DNA from: Streptomyces sp. SID12488
Lineage (GTDB): Bacteria; Actinomycetota; Actinomycetes; Streptomycetales; Streptomycetaceae
Direction: 5' to 3'
Length of the DNA stretch: 64,000 bases
Assembly: GCF_010548275.1 (NCBI RefSeq)
Contig: NZ_JAAGLT010000003.1
Coordinates: 124,001-188,000, forward strand
Of the stretch, positions 45,552 through 55,395 are shown piece by piece (the stretch's first letter is position 1; each line of letters begins with the position of its first letter). The translations under genes and the position numbers were made by a program. Under the pieces are notes generated by a model, which was not told the DNA's origin, searched no databases, and saw only the letters and a list, made by a program, of their open reading frames with translations.

Positions 45552-46697
45552 ATGCCTGTTTCCGCTGAACCGACATCCGTCGACCCGCGTCACGAGCAGT
45601 CCGCGCACGCGAACGGCACGGAGGAACTGCGCCCGCACGCCGAGGACGCCTTCGCCGCCGAGCTCGCGGCGCTGGCCGCGCAGGACGACCGCCCGCGCCC
45701 GGCCCGCTGGAAACTGTCGCCGTGGGCCGTCGCGACCTACCTGCAGGGCGGCACCCTGCCCGACGGCACGGTGATCACACCGAAGTACGTGGGCCCGCGC
45801 CGCATCGTCGAGGTCGCCGTCACGACCCTGGCGACCGACCGTGCCCTGTTGCTGCTCGGCGTGCCCGGTACGGCGAAGACCTGGGTGTCCGAACACCTGG
45901 CGGCGGCGGTCAGCGGCGACTCGACGCTGCTGGTCCAGGGCACGGCCGGCACGCCGGAGGAGGCGATCCGGTACGGCTGGAACTACGCGCGGCTGCTCGC
46001 GCACGGCCCGAGCCGCGAGGCCCTCGTGCCCAGCCCCGTCATGCGGGCGATGGCGGAGGGGATGACGGCCCGGGTAGAGGAGCTGACCCGTATCCCGGCC
46101 GACGTACAGGACACGCTGATCACGATCCTGTCGGAAAAGAACCTGCCGATACCGGAGTTGGGGCAGGAGGTGCAGGCGGTACGCGGGTTCAACCTGATCG
46201 CGACGGCCAACGACCGTGACCGTGGGGTCAACGAGCTGTCGAGCGCCCTGCGCCGCCGCTTCAACACCGTGGTGCTGCCGCTGCCGGAGAGCGCCGATGC
46301 CGAGGTCGACATCGTCTCGCGCCGGGTCGACCAGATCGGCCGCTCACTCGACCTGCCGGCCGTACCGGACGGCGTCGACGAGATCCGTCGCGTCGTGACC
46401 GTCTTCCGTGAACTGCGCGACGGGGTCACGTCCGACGGCCGGACGAAGCTGAAGTCGCCCAGCGGCACGCTGTCCACCGCCGAGGCGATCTCGGTCGTCA
46501 CCAGCGGCCTGGCCCTGGCGGCCCACTTCGGCGACGGCGTTCTGCGGGCCTCCGACGTCGCAGCGGGCATCCTCGGCGCCGTCGTCCGCGATCCGGCGGC
46601 CGACCGGGTCGTCTGGCAGGAGTACCTGGAGGCGGTGGTCCGCGAACGCGACGGCTGGAAGGACTTCTACCGCGCGTGCCGGGAGGTGAGCGCGTGA
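45552..46697 (+). CDS. MoxR-family AAA+ ATPase (YehL-like)
   Basis: 381 residues. Walker A GVPGTAKTW near residue 100, Walker B region and sensor-like NDRDRGVNELSSALRRRF, typical of MoxR proteins. MoxR ATPases act with VWA proteins as chaperone-like complexes that assemble or activate partners. First gene of a plus-strand unit with the DUF5682 and VWA genes. ATG 45552 has GGAGGGGG upstream. The gap to the next gene is 141 bases. Confidence 0.92.
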   Translation: MPVSAEPTSVDPRHEQSAHANGTEELRPHAEDAFAAELAALAAQDDRPRPARWKLSPWAVATYLQGGTLPDGTVITPKYVGPRRIVEVAVTTLATDRALLLLGVPGTAKTWVSEHLAAAVSGDSTLLVQGTAGTPEEAIRYGWNYARLLAHGPSREALVPSPVMRAMAEGMTARVEELTRIPADVQDTLITILSEKNLPIPELGQEVQAVRGFNLIATANDRDRGVNELSSALRRRFNTVVLPLPESADAEVDIVSRRVDQIGRSLDLPAVPDGVDEIRRVVTVFRELRDGVTSDGRTKLKSPSGTLSTAEAISVVTSGLALAAHFGDGVLRASDVAAGILGAVVRDPAADRVVWQEYLEAVVRERDGWKDFYRACREVSA

Positions 46698-46838
46698 GCC
46701 GGGCTGTGGTTGCGGGCGCGGATGGACGGGGGCGGGTGTACGGGATGTCGGTGGGAGGCGGTTCGGTGTCCGTGCGGGTCGGTGGCGTGAGCGAAGCGGT
46801 CGGTGACGACGACTCGTCGTGGAACAGGAGGGGGCGGT

Positions 46839-49448
46839 GTGAGGGACATTGAGGCCGGAGCTGGGCCGTTGCTGCTCGGTGTGCGGCACCACGGGCCCGG
46901 GTCGGCGCGGGCGGTGCGGGCAGCGTTGGAGGCGGCGCGGCCGGCGGTCGTACTGATCGAGGGGCCGCCCGAGGCCGACGCCCTGATCCCGCTGGCCGCC
47001 GACGAGGACATGCGTCCGCCGGTCGCCCTGCTGGCCCACGCCGTGGACGAACCGGGCCGCTCGGCCTTCTGGCCGCTGGCCGAGTTCTCCCCGGAGTGGG
47101 TGGCGATCCGCTGGGCTCTCGAACACGGGGTCCCGGCCCGCTTCATCGACCTCCCGGCCACGCACACGCTGGCCTGGGAGAACGAGAACGAGAACGAGGG
47201 CGAGGGCCAGGGCGAGGGAAGCGACGGCCGTTCGCCGGAACCGGATGCGGACACCGCCCGCGATGCCGATCACGCTGGTCATGCCGATCTGCGGGTCGAT
47301 CCGCTCGCCGTCCTCGCGCGGACCGGTGGTTACGACGATCCGGAGCGCTGGTGGGAGGACGTCGTCGAGCACCGGGGGACGGGGGAGGGCGACGCGTTCG
47401 CGCCCTTCGAGGTGCTCGAAGAGGCGATGGGCGCGCTGCGCGAGGTGTACGGAACCGGGGGCCATGACCGGGATCCGGTGCGGGAGGCGTACATGCGGCT
47501 CCAAGTGCGTTCGGCGCAGCGGGAGTTCGGGGACGGGGCGGTGGCCGTGGTGTGCGGGGCATGGCATGTGCCCGCGCTGCGGCAGAAGACCGCCGTCGCC
47601 GCCGACCGGGCGCTGCTGAAAGGGCTGCCGAAGGTCAAGGTGGATGTGACCTGGGTGCCGTGGACGCATCGCAGGCTCGCACGGGCCAGCGGTTACGGGG
47701 CGGGCATCGACTCGCCCGGCTGGTACGGCCATCTGTTCGGCGCGCGGGACCGGCCGGTCGAGCGGTGGATGACCAAGGTGGCCGGGCTGCTGCGCGACGA
47801 GGACAGGATGGTCTCCTCGGCGCACGTCATCGAGGCGGTGCGGCTGGCGGAGACGCTCGCCGCGATGCGGGGCCGCCCGCTGCCGGGGCTCACCGAGACG
47901 ACCGACGCGGTGCGGGCGGTGATGTGTGAGGGCTCGGACGTCCCGCTGGCCCTGGTGCAGGACCGGCTCGTCGTCGGGGACGTGCTCGGGGAGGTGCCTC
48001 AGGCGGCGCCCGCTGTGCCGTTGCAGCGGGACCTGACGCGGCTTCAGCGTCGGTTGCGGCTCAAACCGGAGGCGCTGGAAAGGGAGTTGGAGCTCGACCT
48101 GCGCAAGGACACCGACGCCGAACGCAGTCGGTTGCTGCACCGCCTGCGGCTGCTCGGGATCGGCTGGGGCGAGCCGGCGGCGTCGCGCGGCAGTACCGGC
48201 ACCTTCCGGGAGACGTGGCGGCTGCGGTGGGAGCCGGAGCTGGCGGTACGGGTCGCCGAGGCCGGTGTGTGGGGGACGACCGTGCTCTCGGCGGCGACCG
48301 CCAGGGCGGAGGCCGACGCCGTCGGCGCGGGCTCGCTGGCCGACGTGACCGCACTCGCCGAGCGTTGTCTGCTCGCCGAACTGGCCGACGCGCTCCCCGT
48401 GGTGATGCGCGTCCTCGCCGACCGCGCGGCCCTGGACGCCGACGTGGGTCACCTGGCCCAGGCTCTGCCGGCGCTGGTCCGGTCCCTGCGCTACGGCGAC
48501 GTACGCGGCACGGACACCCGGGCGCTGGCCGGGGTCGCGGCGGGTCTCGCCGAGCGTGTCTTCGTCGGCCTGCCCCCGGCCTGCGCCGCGCTCGACACGG
48601 AGGCCGCCGAGGAGATGCGGCGCCATGTGGACGCGGTGCACGGGGCGGTGGGACTGCTCGGGGAAGCCTCGGGCACGAACGCGGCTCTGGCGGAAGACCC
48701 GGCAGATACTGCGGCTGCAGGGGAGTCTCCGGGCGTCGTCTCCGAGGGCGTGGCTGCGGAGAGCCCCGCGAGGGCCTCTGAGCCCGAGGACGCTCCTGCG
48801 AGTGGCACCTCTGCCTCCTCATCCCCGAGCGCTTCCCCGGGCGCTCCTGCGGGCGCCGCCGAGGATGTCCCCGCGCCGGGACAGCACAGCAAGCTGCGGC
48901 GCCGTTGGCACTCCGTGCTTCGGGTGTTGTCCGCGCGGGACAGCGTGGCCGGAGTCGTGCGGGGGCGGGCCGCGCGGCTGCTGCTGGACGACGGGGAACT
49001 GGCGCAGGACGAGGCGGCGGTCCTCATGGGGCTCGTGCTGTCGCCCGGGACGGCGCCGGGGGACGCGGCAGCGTGGATCGAGGGGTTCGTCGGGGGCGGC
49101 TCCGGGGGCGGGATGCTGCTGGTGCACGACGAACGGCTGCTCGGGCTGGTCGACGCCTGGCTGACCGGGGTGTCGGCGGAGGCGTTCACCGATGTGCTGC
49201 CCCTGCTGCGGCGGACCTTCTCGGTGTACGAGCCCGGGGTGCGCAGAACCCTGGGGGAACTGGTCCGGCGTGGTCCGGGGAAGCGGGGGAGCGCGGTGGC
49301 CGGCGCCGCCGGTCTGCCGGGCTTCGCACCCGAACTCGACGCCCGGCGAGCGGATGCCGTGCTGCCGGTGCTGCGGCTGCTGCTGGGGCCGTCGGACGCG
49401 GGTGACGGGGGCGTCGACGACAACAACCTTGTGGGGGTGGGGACATGA
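46839..49448 (+). CDS. DUF5682 family protein (YehM-like)
   Basis: 869 residues, soluble. Starts with LLLGVRHHGPGSARAVRAALEAARPAVVLIEGPPEAD, the DUF5682 signature with a His-Gly-Pro-Gly segment and acidic EGPPEAD. An acidic Glu/Asn/Gly linker (about residues 115-150) and an Ala/Ser/Pro-rich linker near residues 610-690 divide the protein. Function unknown. GTG 46839 follows GGAGGGGG. The stop overlaps the ATG of the VWA gene by four bases (ATGA). Confidence 0.86.
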   Translation: MRDIEAGAGPLLLGVRHHGPGSARAVRAALEAARPAVVLIEGPPEADALIPLAADEDMRPPVALLAHAVDEPGRSAFWPLAEFSPEWVAIRWALEHGVPARFIDLPATHTLAWENENENEGEGQGEGSDGRSPEPDADTARDADHAGHADLRVDPLAVLARTGGYDDPERWWEDVVEHRGTGEGDAFAPFEVLEEAMGALREVYGTGGHDRDPVREAYMRLQVRSAQREFGDGAVAVVCGAWHVPALRQKTAVAADRALLKGLPKVKVDVTWVPWTHRRLARASGYGAGIDSPGWYGHLFGARDRPVERWMTKVAGLLRDEDRMVSSAHVIEAVRLAETLAAMRGRPLPGLTETTDAVRAVMCEGSDVPLALVQDRLVVGDVLGEVPQAAPAVPLQRDLTRLQRRLRLKPEALERELELDLRKDTDAERSRLLHRLRLLGIGWGEPAASRGSTGTFRETWRLRWEPELAVRVAEAGVWGTTVLSAATARAEADAVGAGSLADVTALAERCLLAELADALPVVMRVLADRAALDADVGHLAQALPALVRSLRYGDVRGTDTRALAGVAAGLAERVFVGLPPACAALDTEAAEEMRRHVDAVHGAVGLLGEASGTNAALAEDPADTAAAGESPGVVSEGVAAESPARASEPEDAPASGTSASSSPSASPGAPAGAAEDVPAPGQHSKLRRRWHSVLRVLSARDSVAGVVRGRAARLLLDDGELAQDEAAVLMGLVLSPGTAPGDAAAWIEGFVGGGSGGGMLLVHDERLLGLVDAWLTGVSAEAFTDVLPLLRRTFSVYEPGVRRTLGELVRRGPGKRGSAVAGAAGLPGFAPELDARRADAVLPVLRLLLGPSDAGDGGVDDNNLVGVGT

Positions 49449-50620
49449 CGACGGCGACCGAGTCGGCGGATCCGGCACAGGAGCGGTTGCGCCGGTGGCG
49501 GCTCGTGCTCGGGGGCGACGCGGCGGACGGTACCGGGTGCGCGCTCTCCAAGCAGGACGCCGCGATGGACGGGGCGCTCACCGCGCTCTACGGGAGAGGG
49601 GACGGGGGCAAGGACCGGGCGGGGCGGGACCGTTCGGCGGGGCTCGGGGCGTCCGCGCCGTCGGTCGCGCGGTGGCTCGGCGACATCCGGACGTACTTCC
49701 CGTCGTCCGTCGTCCAGATCATGCAACGGGACGCCATCGACCGGCTCGGCCTCTCCGCCCTCCTGCTGGAGCCCGAGATGCTGGAGGCGGTCGAGGCGGA
49801 CGTCCACCTCGTCGGCACGCTGCTCTCCCTCAACAAGGCGATGCCGGAGACGACGAAGGAGACGGCGAGAGCGGTCGTACGCAAGGTGGTCGTGGACCTC
49901 GAGAAGCGGCTCGCAACGCGGACCCGGGCCACGCTCACCGGTGCGCTGGACCGCAGTGCCCGCATCAGCAGGCCGCGCCATCACGACATCGACTGGAACC
50001 GCACGATCGCGGCCAACCTCAAGCACTACCTCCCCGAGTACCGCACGATCGTGCCGGAGCGGCTCATCGGCTACGGGCGCGCCTCCCAGTCGGTGAAGAA
50101 GGAGGTCGTGCTGTGCATCGACCAGTCGGGGTCGATGGCTGCGTCGGTGGTGTACGCGTCGGTGTTCGGGGCGGTGCTGGCGTCCATGCGGTCGATCGAC
50201 ACCAGGCTCGTCGTCTTCGACACGGCGGTCGTCGACCTCACCGATCAGCTCGACGACCCGGTGGATGTGCTGTTCGGTACGCAGCTCGGCGGCGGCACGG
50301 ACATCAACAGGGCGCTCGCCTACTGCCAGTCGCAGATCACCCGGCCCGCCGAGACCGTCGTCGTGCTGATCAGCGACCTCTACGAGGGAGGCATACGCGA
50401 CGAGATGCTGAAGCGGGTCACTGCGATGAAGGCGTCCGGGGTGCAGTTCGTGACGCTGCTCGCGCTGTCGGACGAGGGGGCGCCGGCGTACGACAGGGAG
50501 CACGCGGCGGCACTCGCGGCGCTGGGCGCACCGGCGTTCGCCTGCACGCCCGATCTGTTCCCGGACATCATGGCCGCAGCGATCGAGAAGCGCCCGTTGC
50601 CGATACCCGACACCGCGTGA
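49445..50620 (+). CDS. VWA-domain protein (YehP-like), partner of MoxR ATPase
   Basis: 391 residues. The metal-ion site motif D-x-S-x-S (IDQSGSM) is near residue 226, with later GGGTDI and ISDLYEGG motifs of the MIDAS. VWA proteins bind partners through the metal site, and in MoxR systems are the client-binding component. Its start overlaps the DUF5682 stop, and the whole plus-strand unit is probably one transcript. Confidence 0.92.
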   Translation: MTTATESADPAQERLRRWRLVLGGDAADGTGCALSKQDAAMDGALTALYGRGDGGKDRAGRDRSAGLGASAPSVARWLGDIRTYFPSSVVQIMQRDAIDRLGLSALLLEPEMLEAVEADVHLVGTLLSLNKAMPETTKETARAVVRKVVVDLEKRLATRTRATLTGALDRSARISRPRHHDIDWNRTIAANLKHYLPEYRTIVPERLIGYGRASQSVKKEVVLCIDQSGSMAASVVYASVFGAVLASMRSIDTRLVVFDTAVVDLTDQLDDPVDVLFGTQLGGGTDINRALAYCQSQITRPAETVVVLISDLYEGGIRDEMLKRVTAMKASGVQFVTLLALSDEGAPAYDREHAAALAALGAPAFACTPDLFPDIMAAAIEKRPLPIPDTA

Positions 50621-50828
50621 ACCGAGTGAGCTGAGTGAACCGAGTGACGTGAGGGCGTCTTCGGGTGGCAAAAGGGGCATGAGCGCGCATCGGGAACGGG
50701 GGGACTTGCGCGACCTCGGGAGGGCCGTGCGAAGATCGGCGCCGCCTCGTCCTGCTCCTCGCTGTTCCTAGATGATCGCGGTTGCCCGACGCTCGTCGTC
50801 AAGTCGCCGCCCGGGAGAGTCCGTCCTC

Positions 50829-51299
50829 TTGAACTGGCCAGCCGCCCTGTTCGCCGCCGTACTGCGTGTGACGCGTACGGCCGCGGGGCGGCGCGCGCTG
50901 CGAGTCGCGGTCCTGGTGGGCGGGTTGTTCGGGTTCGGGTTCCTCTGCGGGGAGCGGGCGCACGCGGCTGAGGACGCGCCGCTGGTGCGGGTCGATGTGG
51001 TTCGGCCGGTGGACGAGAGGGCGGGTCCACCGGTTGGTGGTCTGGTCGAGGCCATGACCGAGAAGTCGGCGGAGGCCCCGACAGAGGTCTCGGCGCAGAC
51101 GCAGACGTCGCCCGCCTTGCCGACGCTTCCTGAAGTGCTTGCGTTACCTGTACTCCCTGTACTTCCGGAACTCACCGAGTTGTCGGCGCTTCCGGGGATT
51201 CCAGAGCCGCTCGTGCTTCCGGGCGTGCCTGCAGCGCCCGCTGCCGAATCGGCGGTCCCGAGCAGGGTGGGCACGGCGATGGGCATGACGTCGCGTTGA
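50829..51299 (+). CDS. Small secreted or membrane-anchored protein, Pro/Leu-rich tail
   Basis: About 156 residues. N-terminal signal-like hydrophobic helix (VAVLVGGLFGFGFLCGERAHAAED, with a possible cleavage after AHA) followed by a low-complexity Pro/Leu/Val-rich tail (LPTLPEVLALPVLPVL). TTG 50829 is proposed because GGGAGAG precedes it at 8 bases; ATG 50772 lacks a ribosome binding site. Similar short proteins are common in Streptomyces and have no known function. Confidence 0.62.
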   Translation: MNWPAALFAAVLRVTRTAAGRRALRVAVLVGGLFGFGFLCGERAHAAEDAPLVRVDVVRPVDERAGPPVGGLVEAMTEKSAEAPTEVSAQTQTSPALPTLPEVLALPVLPVLPELTELSALPGIPEPLVLPGVPAAPAAESAVPSRVGTAMGMTSR

Positions 51300-52075
51300 G
51301 CCGGCGGGCTCCGGTGTGCCTCGTGCCGGGGGTTGCCCCGATCGCTGCGGGGCCGGGGCCGGGGCCGGGACATTCCGGTGAGCCCCGCCTGAGCAGGGCT
51401 TTCTCTCTCCTCCCCTCGTCTCCCCTCCCGTCTCCTCCTCCCCCCGTTCTCTTTCATCGCCGGGTGCGAAATCGTCCGTCGGGTCGAAACGGCACGCGAC
51501 GACTGCACGGAGTGCCAGCCGGGAACGCGACTCCTGCGTATCCGAGCCGGCCTCCGCGCACCTGACTCCCGCACGCCTGACGTGCGGATCTTCCGGACTC
51601 CGCCGGGAAAGTCCTCGTACGGCCGAATGCCATCGGTCCGGTCAGGGCGTGCCCGGCGGGTGGCGGTGAGCGGCTCCCCAAGGGGTGGGGAACCGCTCAC
51701 CGGGGGACCGTCAAAGCTGTTGGCGGGCCTTCCAGGGGCCTCACCGGGTCCACCCCAGCCCGGTGAGGCCTCACCTTTGCGCCCCTATGCATTCGTAACG
51801 CGTCTTTACGCCCCTCGCGCGGGCCGATCCGGGGTTGATCCGAGGTTGATTCGGGGCCGTCAGTGGCACTCTGTGACAGGTATCACCGCTCAGGTGTGAT
51901 TCCTGATTTAGGGACCTGCGGGGTGCGGCGATAACCTGCGGGACGGACATGCCGCGCGCTCGGACATCGTGTGCGCCACCCCTGTGACACAGCGGACGTC
52001 ACGTTGCCCATCGCGGCACGCCCACGGAGACAGCAGACCGTAGAGCGGCGAGACCACTGATAGGGACGGACGCGC
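51300..52075. promoter_or_regulatory. Long leader/intergenic region upstream of sucC with two hairpins
   Basis: 776 bases without a gene. Two strong inverted repeats: GTGAGCGG-C-TCCCC (51666-51679) with GGGGA-A-CCGCTCAC (51687-51700), and GGCCTCACCGGG (51737-51748) with CCCGGTGAGGCC (51759-51770). They may end the upstream transcript or structure the sucC leader. A promoter for sucCD must lie after 51780, but I cannot fix one. Confidence 0.6.
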
Positions 52076-53254
52076 GTGGACCTGTTCGAGTACCAGGCGA
52101 GGGACCTCTTCGCCAAGCACGGTGTACCGGTGCTGGCCGGTGAAGTCATCGACACGCCTGAGGCGGCGCGCGCGGCGACCGAGCGTCTGGGCGGCAAGTC
52201 CGTCATCAAGGCGCAGGTGAAGGTCGGTGGGCGTGGAAAGGCCGGCGGCGTGAAGCTCGCCGCCACCCCGGACGAGGCCGTCGCCCGCGCGACGGACATC
52301 CTCGGCATGGACATCAAGGGCCACACGGTCCACAAGGTGATGATCGCCGAGACCGCCCCCGAGATCGTCGAGGAGTACTACGTCTCGTACCTCCTCGACC
52401 GCACCAACCGCACCTTCCTCGCCATGGCGTCCGTCCAGGGCGGCGTGGAGATCGAGGTCGTCGCGGAGGAGAACCCCGAGGCTCTCGCGAAGGTCCCGGT
52501 CGACGCCAACGAAGGCGTGAGCATCGAGAAGGCCCGAGAGATCGTCGCGCAGGCGAAGTTCCCGGCCGAGGTCGCCGAGCAGGTCGCCGAGATCCTCGTG
52601 ACCCTGTGGGACACCTTCATCAAGGAGGACGCCCTCCTCGTCGAGGTCAACCCCCTCGCCAAGGTCGCCTCCGGCAAGGTCATCGCCCTCGACGGCAAGG
52701 TCTCCCTGGACGAGAACGCGGAGTTCCGCCAGCCGGACCACGCCGCGCTCGAGGACAAGGACGCGGCCAACCCGCTGGAGGCCGCTGCCAAGGCCAAGAA
52801 CCTCAACTACGTCAAGCTCGACGGTGAGGTCGGCATCATCGGCAACGGCGCGGGTCTCGTCATGAGCACCCTCGACGTCGTCGCGTACGCCGGTGAGGCG
52901 CACGGCGGGGTCAAGCCCGCCAACTTCCTCGACATCGGCGGTGGCGCCTCCGCCGCCGTCATGGCGAACGGCCTGGAGATCATCCTCGGCGACCCGGACG
53001 TCAAGTCCGTGTTCGTCAACGTCTTCGGCGGCATCACCGCGTGCGACGAGGTCGCCAACGGCATCGTGCAGGCGCTGCAGCTGCTCGCGGACAAGGGCGA
53101 GGAAGTCTCCAAGCCCCTCGTCGTCCGTCTCGACGGCAACAACGCCGAGCTGGGTCGCAAGATCCTCTCCGACGCCAACCACCCGCTGGTCCAGCGTGTG
53201 GACACCATGGACGGCGCGGCCGACAAGGCCGCCGAGCTCGCGGCTGCGAAGTAA
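52076..53254 (+). CDS. sucC: Succinyl-CoA ligase (ADP-forming) beta subunit
   Basis: 392 residues. ATP-grasp domain and CoA-ligase domain; recognisable motifs include the start [19 protein letters not shown], the [20 protein letters not shown]-binding segment and the C-terminal NIFGG-equivalent ([16 protein letters not shown]). With SucD it converts succinyl-CoA, ADP/GDP and phosphate to succinate, CoA and ATP/GTP in the TCA cycle. GTG start with AGGGACGG upstream. sucD follows after 21 bases, so the pair forms an operon. Confidence 0.97.
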   Translation: MDLFEYQARDLFAKHGVPVLAGEVIDTPEAARAATERLGGKSVIKAQVKVGGRGKAGGVKLAATPDEAVARATDILGMDIKGHTVHKVMIAETAPEIVEEYYVSYLLDRTNRTFLAMASVQGGVEIEVVAEENPEALAKVPVDANEGVSIEKAREIVAQAKFPAEVAEQVAEILVTLWDTFIKEDALLVEVNPLAKVASGKVIALDGKVSLDENAEFRQPDHAALEDKDAANPLEAAAKAKNLNYVKLDGEVGIIGNGAGLVMSTLDVVAYAGEAHGGVKPANFLDIGGGASAAVMANGLEIILGDPDVKSVFVNVFGGITACDEVANGIVQALQLLADKGEEVSKPLVVRLDGNNAELGRKILSDANHPLVQRVDTMDGAADKAAELAAAK

Positions 53255-53275
53255 GGAAGAGGGACAGACACAGCC

Positions 53276-54160
53276 ATGGCTATCTTCCTCGACAAAGACA
53301 GCAAGATCATCGTCCAGGGCATGACCGGTGCCACGGGCATGAAGCACACCAAGCTCATGCTGGCGGACGGCTCCAACATCGTCGGCGGGGTGAACCCGCG
53401 CAAGGCGGGCACCTCCGTCGACATCGACGGCACCGAGATCCCGGTCTTCGGCACGGTCGCCGAGGCGATCGAGAAGACGGGCGCGAACGTGTCGGTCCTC
53501 TTCGTACCGCCGGCCTTCGCGAAGGCCGCCGTGGTCGAGGCGATCGACGCGGAGATCCCCCTCGCGGTCGTCATCACCGAGGGCATCGCCGTCCACGACT
53601 CCGCCGCCTTCTGGGCGTACGCGAAGTCGAAGGGCAACAAGACCCGGATCATCGGCCCGAACTGCCCCGGTCTCATCACCCCGGGCCAGTCGAACGCCGG
53701 CATCATCCCGGGCGACATCACGAAGCCGGGCCGGATCGGTCTGGTCTCGAAGTCCGGCACGCTGACTTACCAGATGATGTACGAGCTGCGTGACATCGGC
53801 TTCTCGTCGGCCGTCGGTATCGGTGGCGACCCGGTCATCGGTACGACGCACATCGACGCGCTGGCCGCGTTCGAGGCGGACCCCGACACCGACCTGATCG
53901 TGATGATCGGTGAGATCGGTGGTGACGCGGAGGAGCGTGCCGCGGACTTCATCGCGAAGAACGTGACGAAGCCGGTCGTCGGCTACGTCGCGGGCTTCAC
54001 GGCCCCCGAGGGCAAGACGATGGGCCACGCCGGTGCCATCGTCTCCGGCTCGTCGGGTACGGCCGCCGCGAAGAAGGAGGCCCTTGAGGCCGCCGGTGTC
54101 AAGGTCGGCAAGACGCCGACCGAGACGGCGAAGCTGGCGCGTGAGATCCTCGCCGGCTGA
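53276..54160 (+). CDS. sucD: Succinyl-CoA ligase alpha subunit
   Basis: 294 residues. CoA-binding N-terminal domain ([19 protein letters not shown]) and the phosphohistidine segment [14 protein letters not shown] (His near residue 249), which becomes phosphorylated during catalysis. Companion of SucC. ATG with GAGGGA upstream. A strong hairpin follows 30 bases after the stop. Confidence 0.97.
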   Translation: MAIFLDKDSKIIVQGMTGATGMKHTKLMLADGSNIVGGVNPRKAGTSVDIDGTEIPVFGTVAEAIEKTGANVSVLFVPPAFAKAAVVEAIDAEIPLAVVITEGIAVHDSAAFWAYAKSKGNKTRIIGPNCPGLITPGQSNAGIIPGDITKPGRIGLVSKSGTLTYQMMYELRDIGFSSAVGIGGDPVIGTTHIDALAAFEADPDTDLIVMIGEIGGDAEERAADFIAKNVTKPVVGYVAGFTAPEGKTMGHAGAIVSGSSGTAAAKKEALEAAGVKVGKTPTETAKLAREILAG

Positions 54161-54189
54161 CGTTTCCTCGCGGTACTGAGCTGAACGTA

Positions 54190-54224
54190 TGTGGGCCCGT
54201 TCCCTTCGCCGGGGCGGGCCCACA
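54190..54224. terminator. Terminator downstream of sucD
   Basis: 10-bp stem TGTGGGCCCG (54190-54199) / CGGGCCCACA (54215-54224) between sucD and the convergent XRE/sigma-like gene. Confidence 0.78.
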
Positions 54225-54236
54225 GCCATGCGTATC

Positions 54237-55298
54237 TCACCTCGGGTCCGGCAGGACCCTCTCCGGGCCGCTCGGCGTCGTGTCCTGGAGTTTCTTGCGG
54301 AGCTTTTGTTCCGTCCGGGACAACGGTCCCGGGGCTGCCTGCGGTGGCACCCCTTGCACTGTCGTCCCCGGAGCCACCGGCGGCTCGTACCGCGTCGGAG
54401 CCGTGTGGAGGGTGAACGTGGTGGCGCCGATCAGGGCGACGGTGAAGGCGATCGCCGCCTGGGTCCAGTTCCGGGCGCGACGTTCGCTGCCCGCGCGGAC
54501 GGACGAGGGACGGGGGGCGCGCAGCCTGGCGTGGGTGGCCAGGCCCGCCAGCCGGGGCGCGAGATGGCCCGGATCCGTGAGATCCGGCAGGCGGGTCGCC
54601 ACCGTCTCGCGGGCGTGGAGAAGGCGGCCTGCCGCCGCCCGGGTGCTCGCCTCCGTCTCCGCCGCCGTCTCGGGCAGGCCGAGGCCCAGACCGTCGTGGA
54701 GGAGCAGGGTGCGGCGGTACGGCGGGGGGAGTTTCAGGAGGACGGACAGGAGAGCGCGGTCGGCCGGGTCGGCGGGCGGGGCCTCCGGGTGACGGTGGCG
54801 GGCGCGGAAGCGGTGCCAGGGGGAGAGGGCGCACTCGTACGCCGTCGCCCGTACCCACCCCGCCGGGTCCGGGTCCACGGCCACCTCGGGCCAGCGGTGC
54901 CAGGCCAACTGGAACGCCCGTTCGACCGACTCGCGCGCCAACTCCCGCCGCCCGGTGAGGAGATAGGTCTGCCGCACGAGGGCCGGGGCGCAGAACGCGT
55001 AGAGCGCGTCGAAGGCCTGAGTGGGCGTCAGGGGGGCGACGGGGGCGTCGGCCGGCCCCTCATCCACTACGGCTGCGGCTACGGGCGCCGGTACGGACAC
55101 AGGTGCCGACGCCAGCAGGCTCGCGTACGCCTGTGCCTTGCGTCCGCGCGGTGTCGTACGGCCGGTCTCCCACGCGCGTACCGTCTCGCGGCTGACGCCC
55201 ACCCGTGTCGCGACCTGAGCCCGCGTCAGCGACTGGGACTCGCGCAGGCGCCGGCGTTCGGCGGGCGGGGGCAGCGGGATGGTGGGATTTTGCGTCAC
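54237..55298 (-). CDS. XRE helix-turn-helix fused to sigma-70-like and transmembrane regions
   Basis: 353 residues. N-terminal XRE HTH (residues 14-50: RRRLRESQSLTRAQVATRVGVS, AWETGRTTP). Next, residues 90-250 resemble ECF sigma factor regions 2 and 4 (for example FDALYAFCAPALVRQTYLLTG and LLKLPPPYRRTLLLHDGLG). A transmembrane helix near residues 280-297 is followed by a Pro-rich tail outside. The three parts in one chain imply a membrane-held regulator; whether it replaces or controls a sigma factor is unknown. Such proteins occur in Streptomyces, but the sigma-like part is diverged. Convergent with sucD. Confidence 0.72.
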   Translation of the reverse strand: MTQNPTIPLPPPAERRRLRESQSLTRAQVATRVGVSRETVRAWETGRTTPRGRKAQAYASLLASAPVSVPAPVAAAVVDEGPADAPVAPLTPTQAFDALYAFCAPALVRQTYLLTGRRELARESVERAFQLAWHRWPEVAVDPDPAGWVRATAYECALSPWHRFRARHRHPEAPPADPADRALLSVLLKLPPPYRRTLLLHDGLGLGLPETAAETEASTRAAAGRLLHARETVATRLPDLTDPGHLAPRLAGLATHARLRAPRPSSVRAGSERRARNWTQAAIAFTVALIGATTFTLHTAPTRYEPPVAPGTTVQGVPPQAAPGPLSRTEQKLRKKLQDTTPSGPERVLPDPR

Positions 55299-55395
55299 CA
55301 GGGGCCCCTTAGCGCGTAAAAGTACATAAAACGTATATTGAGTGACACGTCGTAAGTTCGCCTGTTACAGCGGGAAAGCGCGTGTCGTTGGGAGC

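Noticed and set aside
46694..46852. 52-codon open frame overlapping the MoxR stop (GTGA) before DUF5682
   Set aside because: Composition is Gly/Arg/Val-rich with no recognisable domain, and it overlaps the ribosome binding site and start of the DUF5682 gene.
50772..50828. Upstream ATG start for the small secreted protein
   Set aside because: No ribosome binding site; the extension is Arg/Ser-rich and would spoil the signal peptide, while TTG 50829 has GGGAGAG at good spacing.
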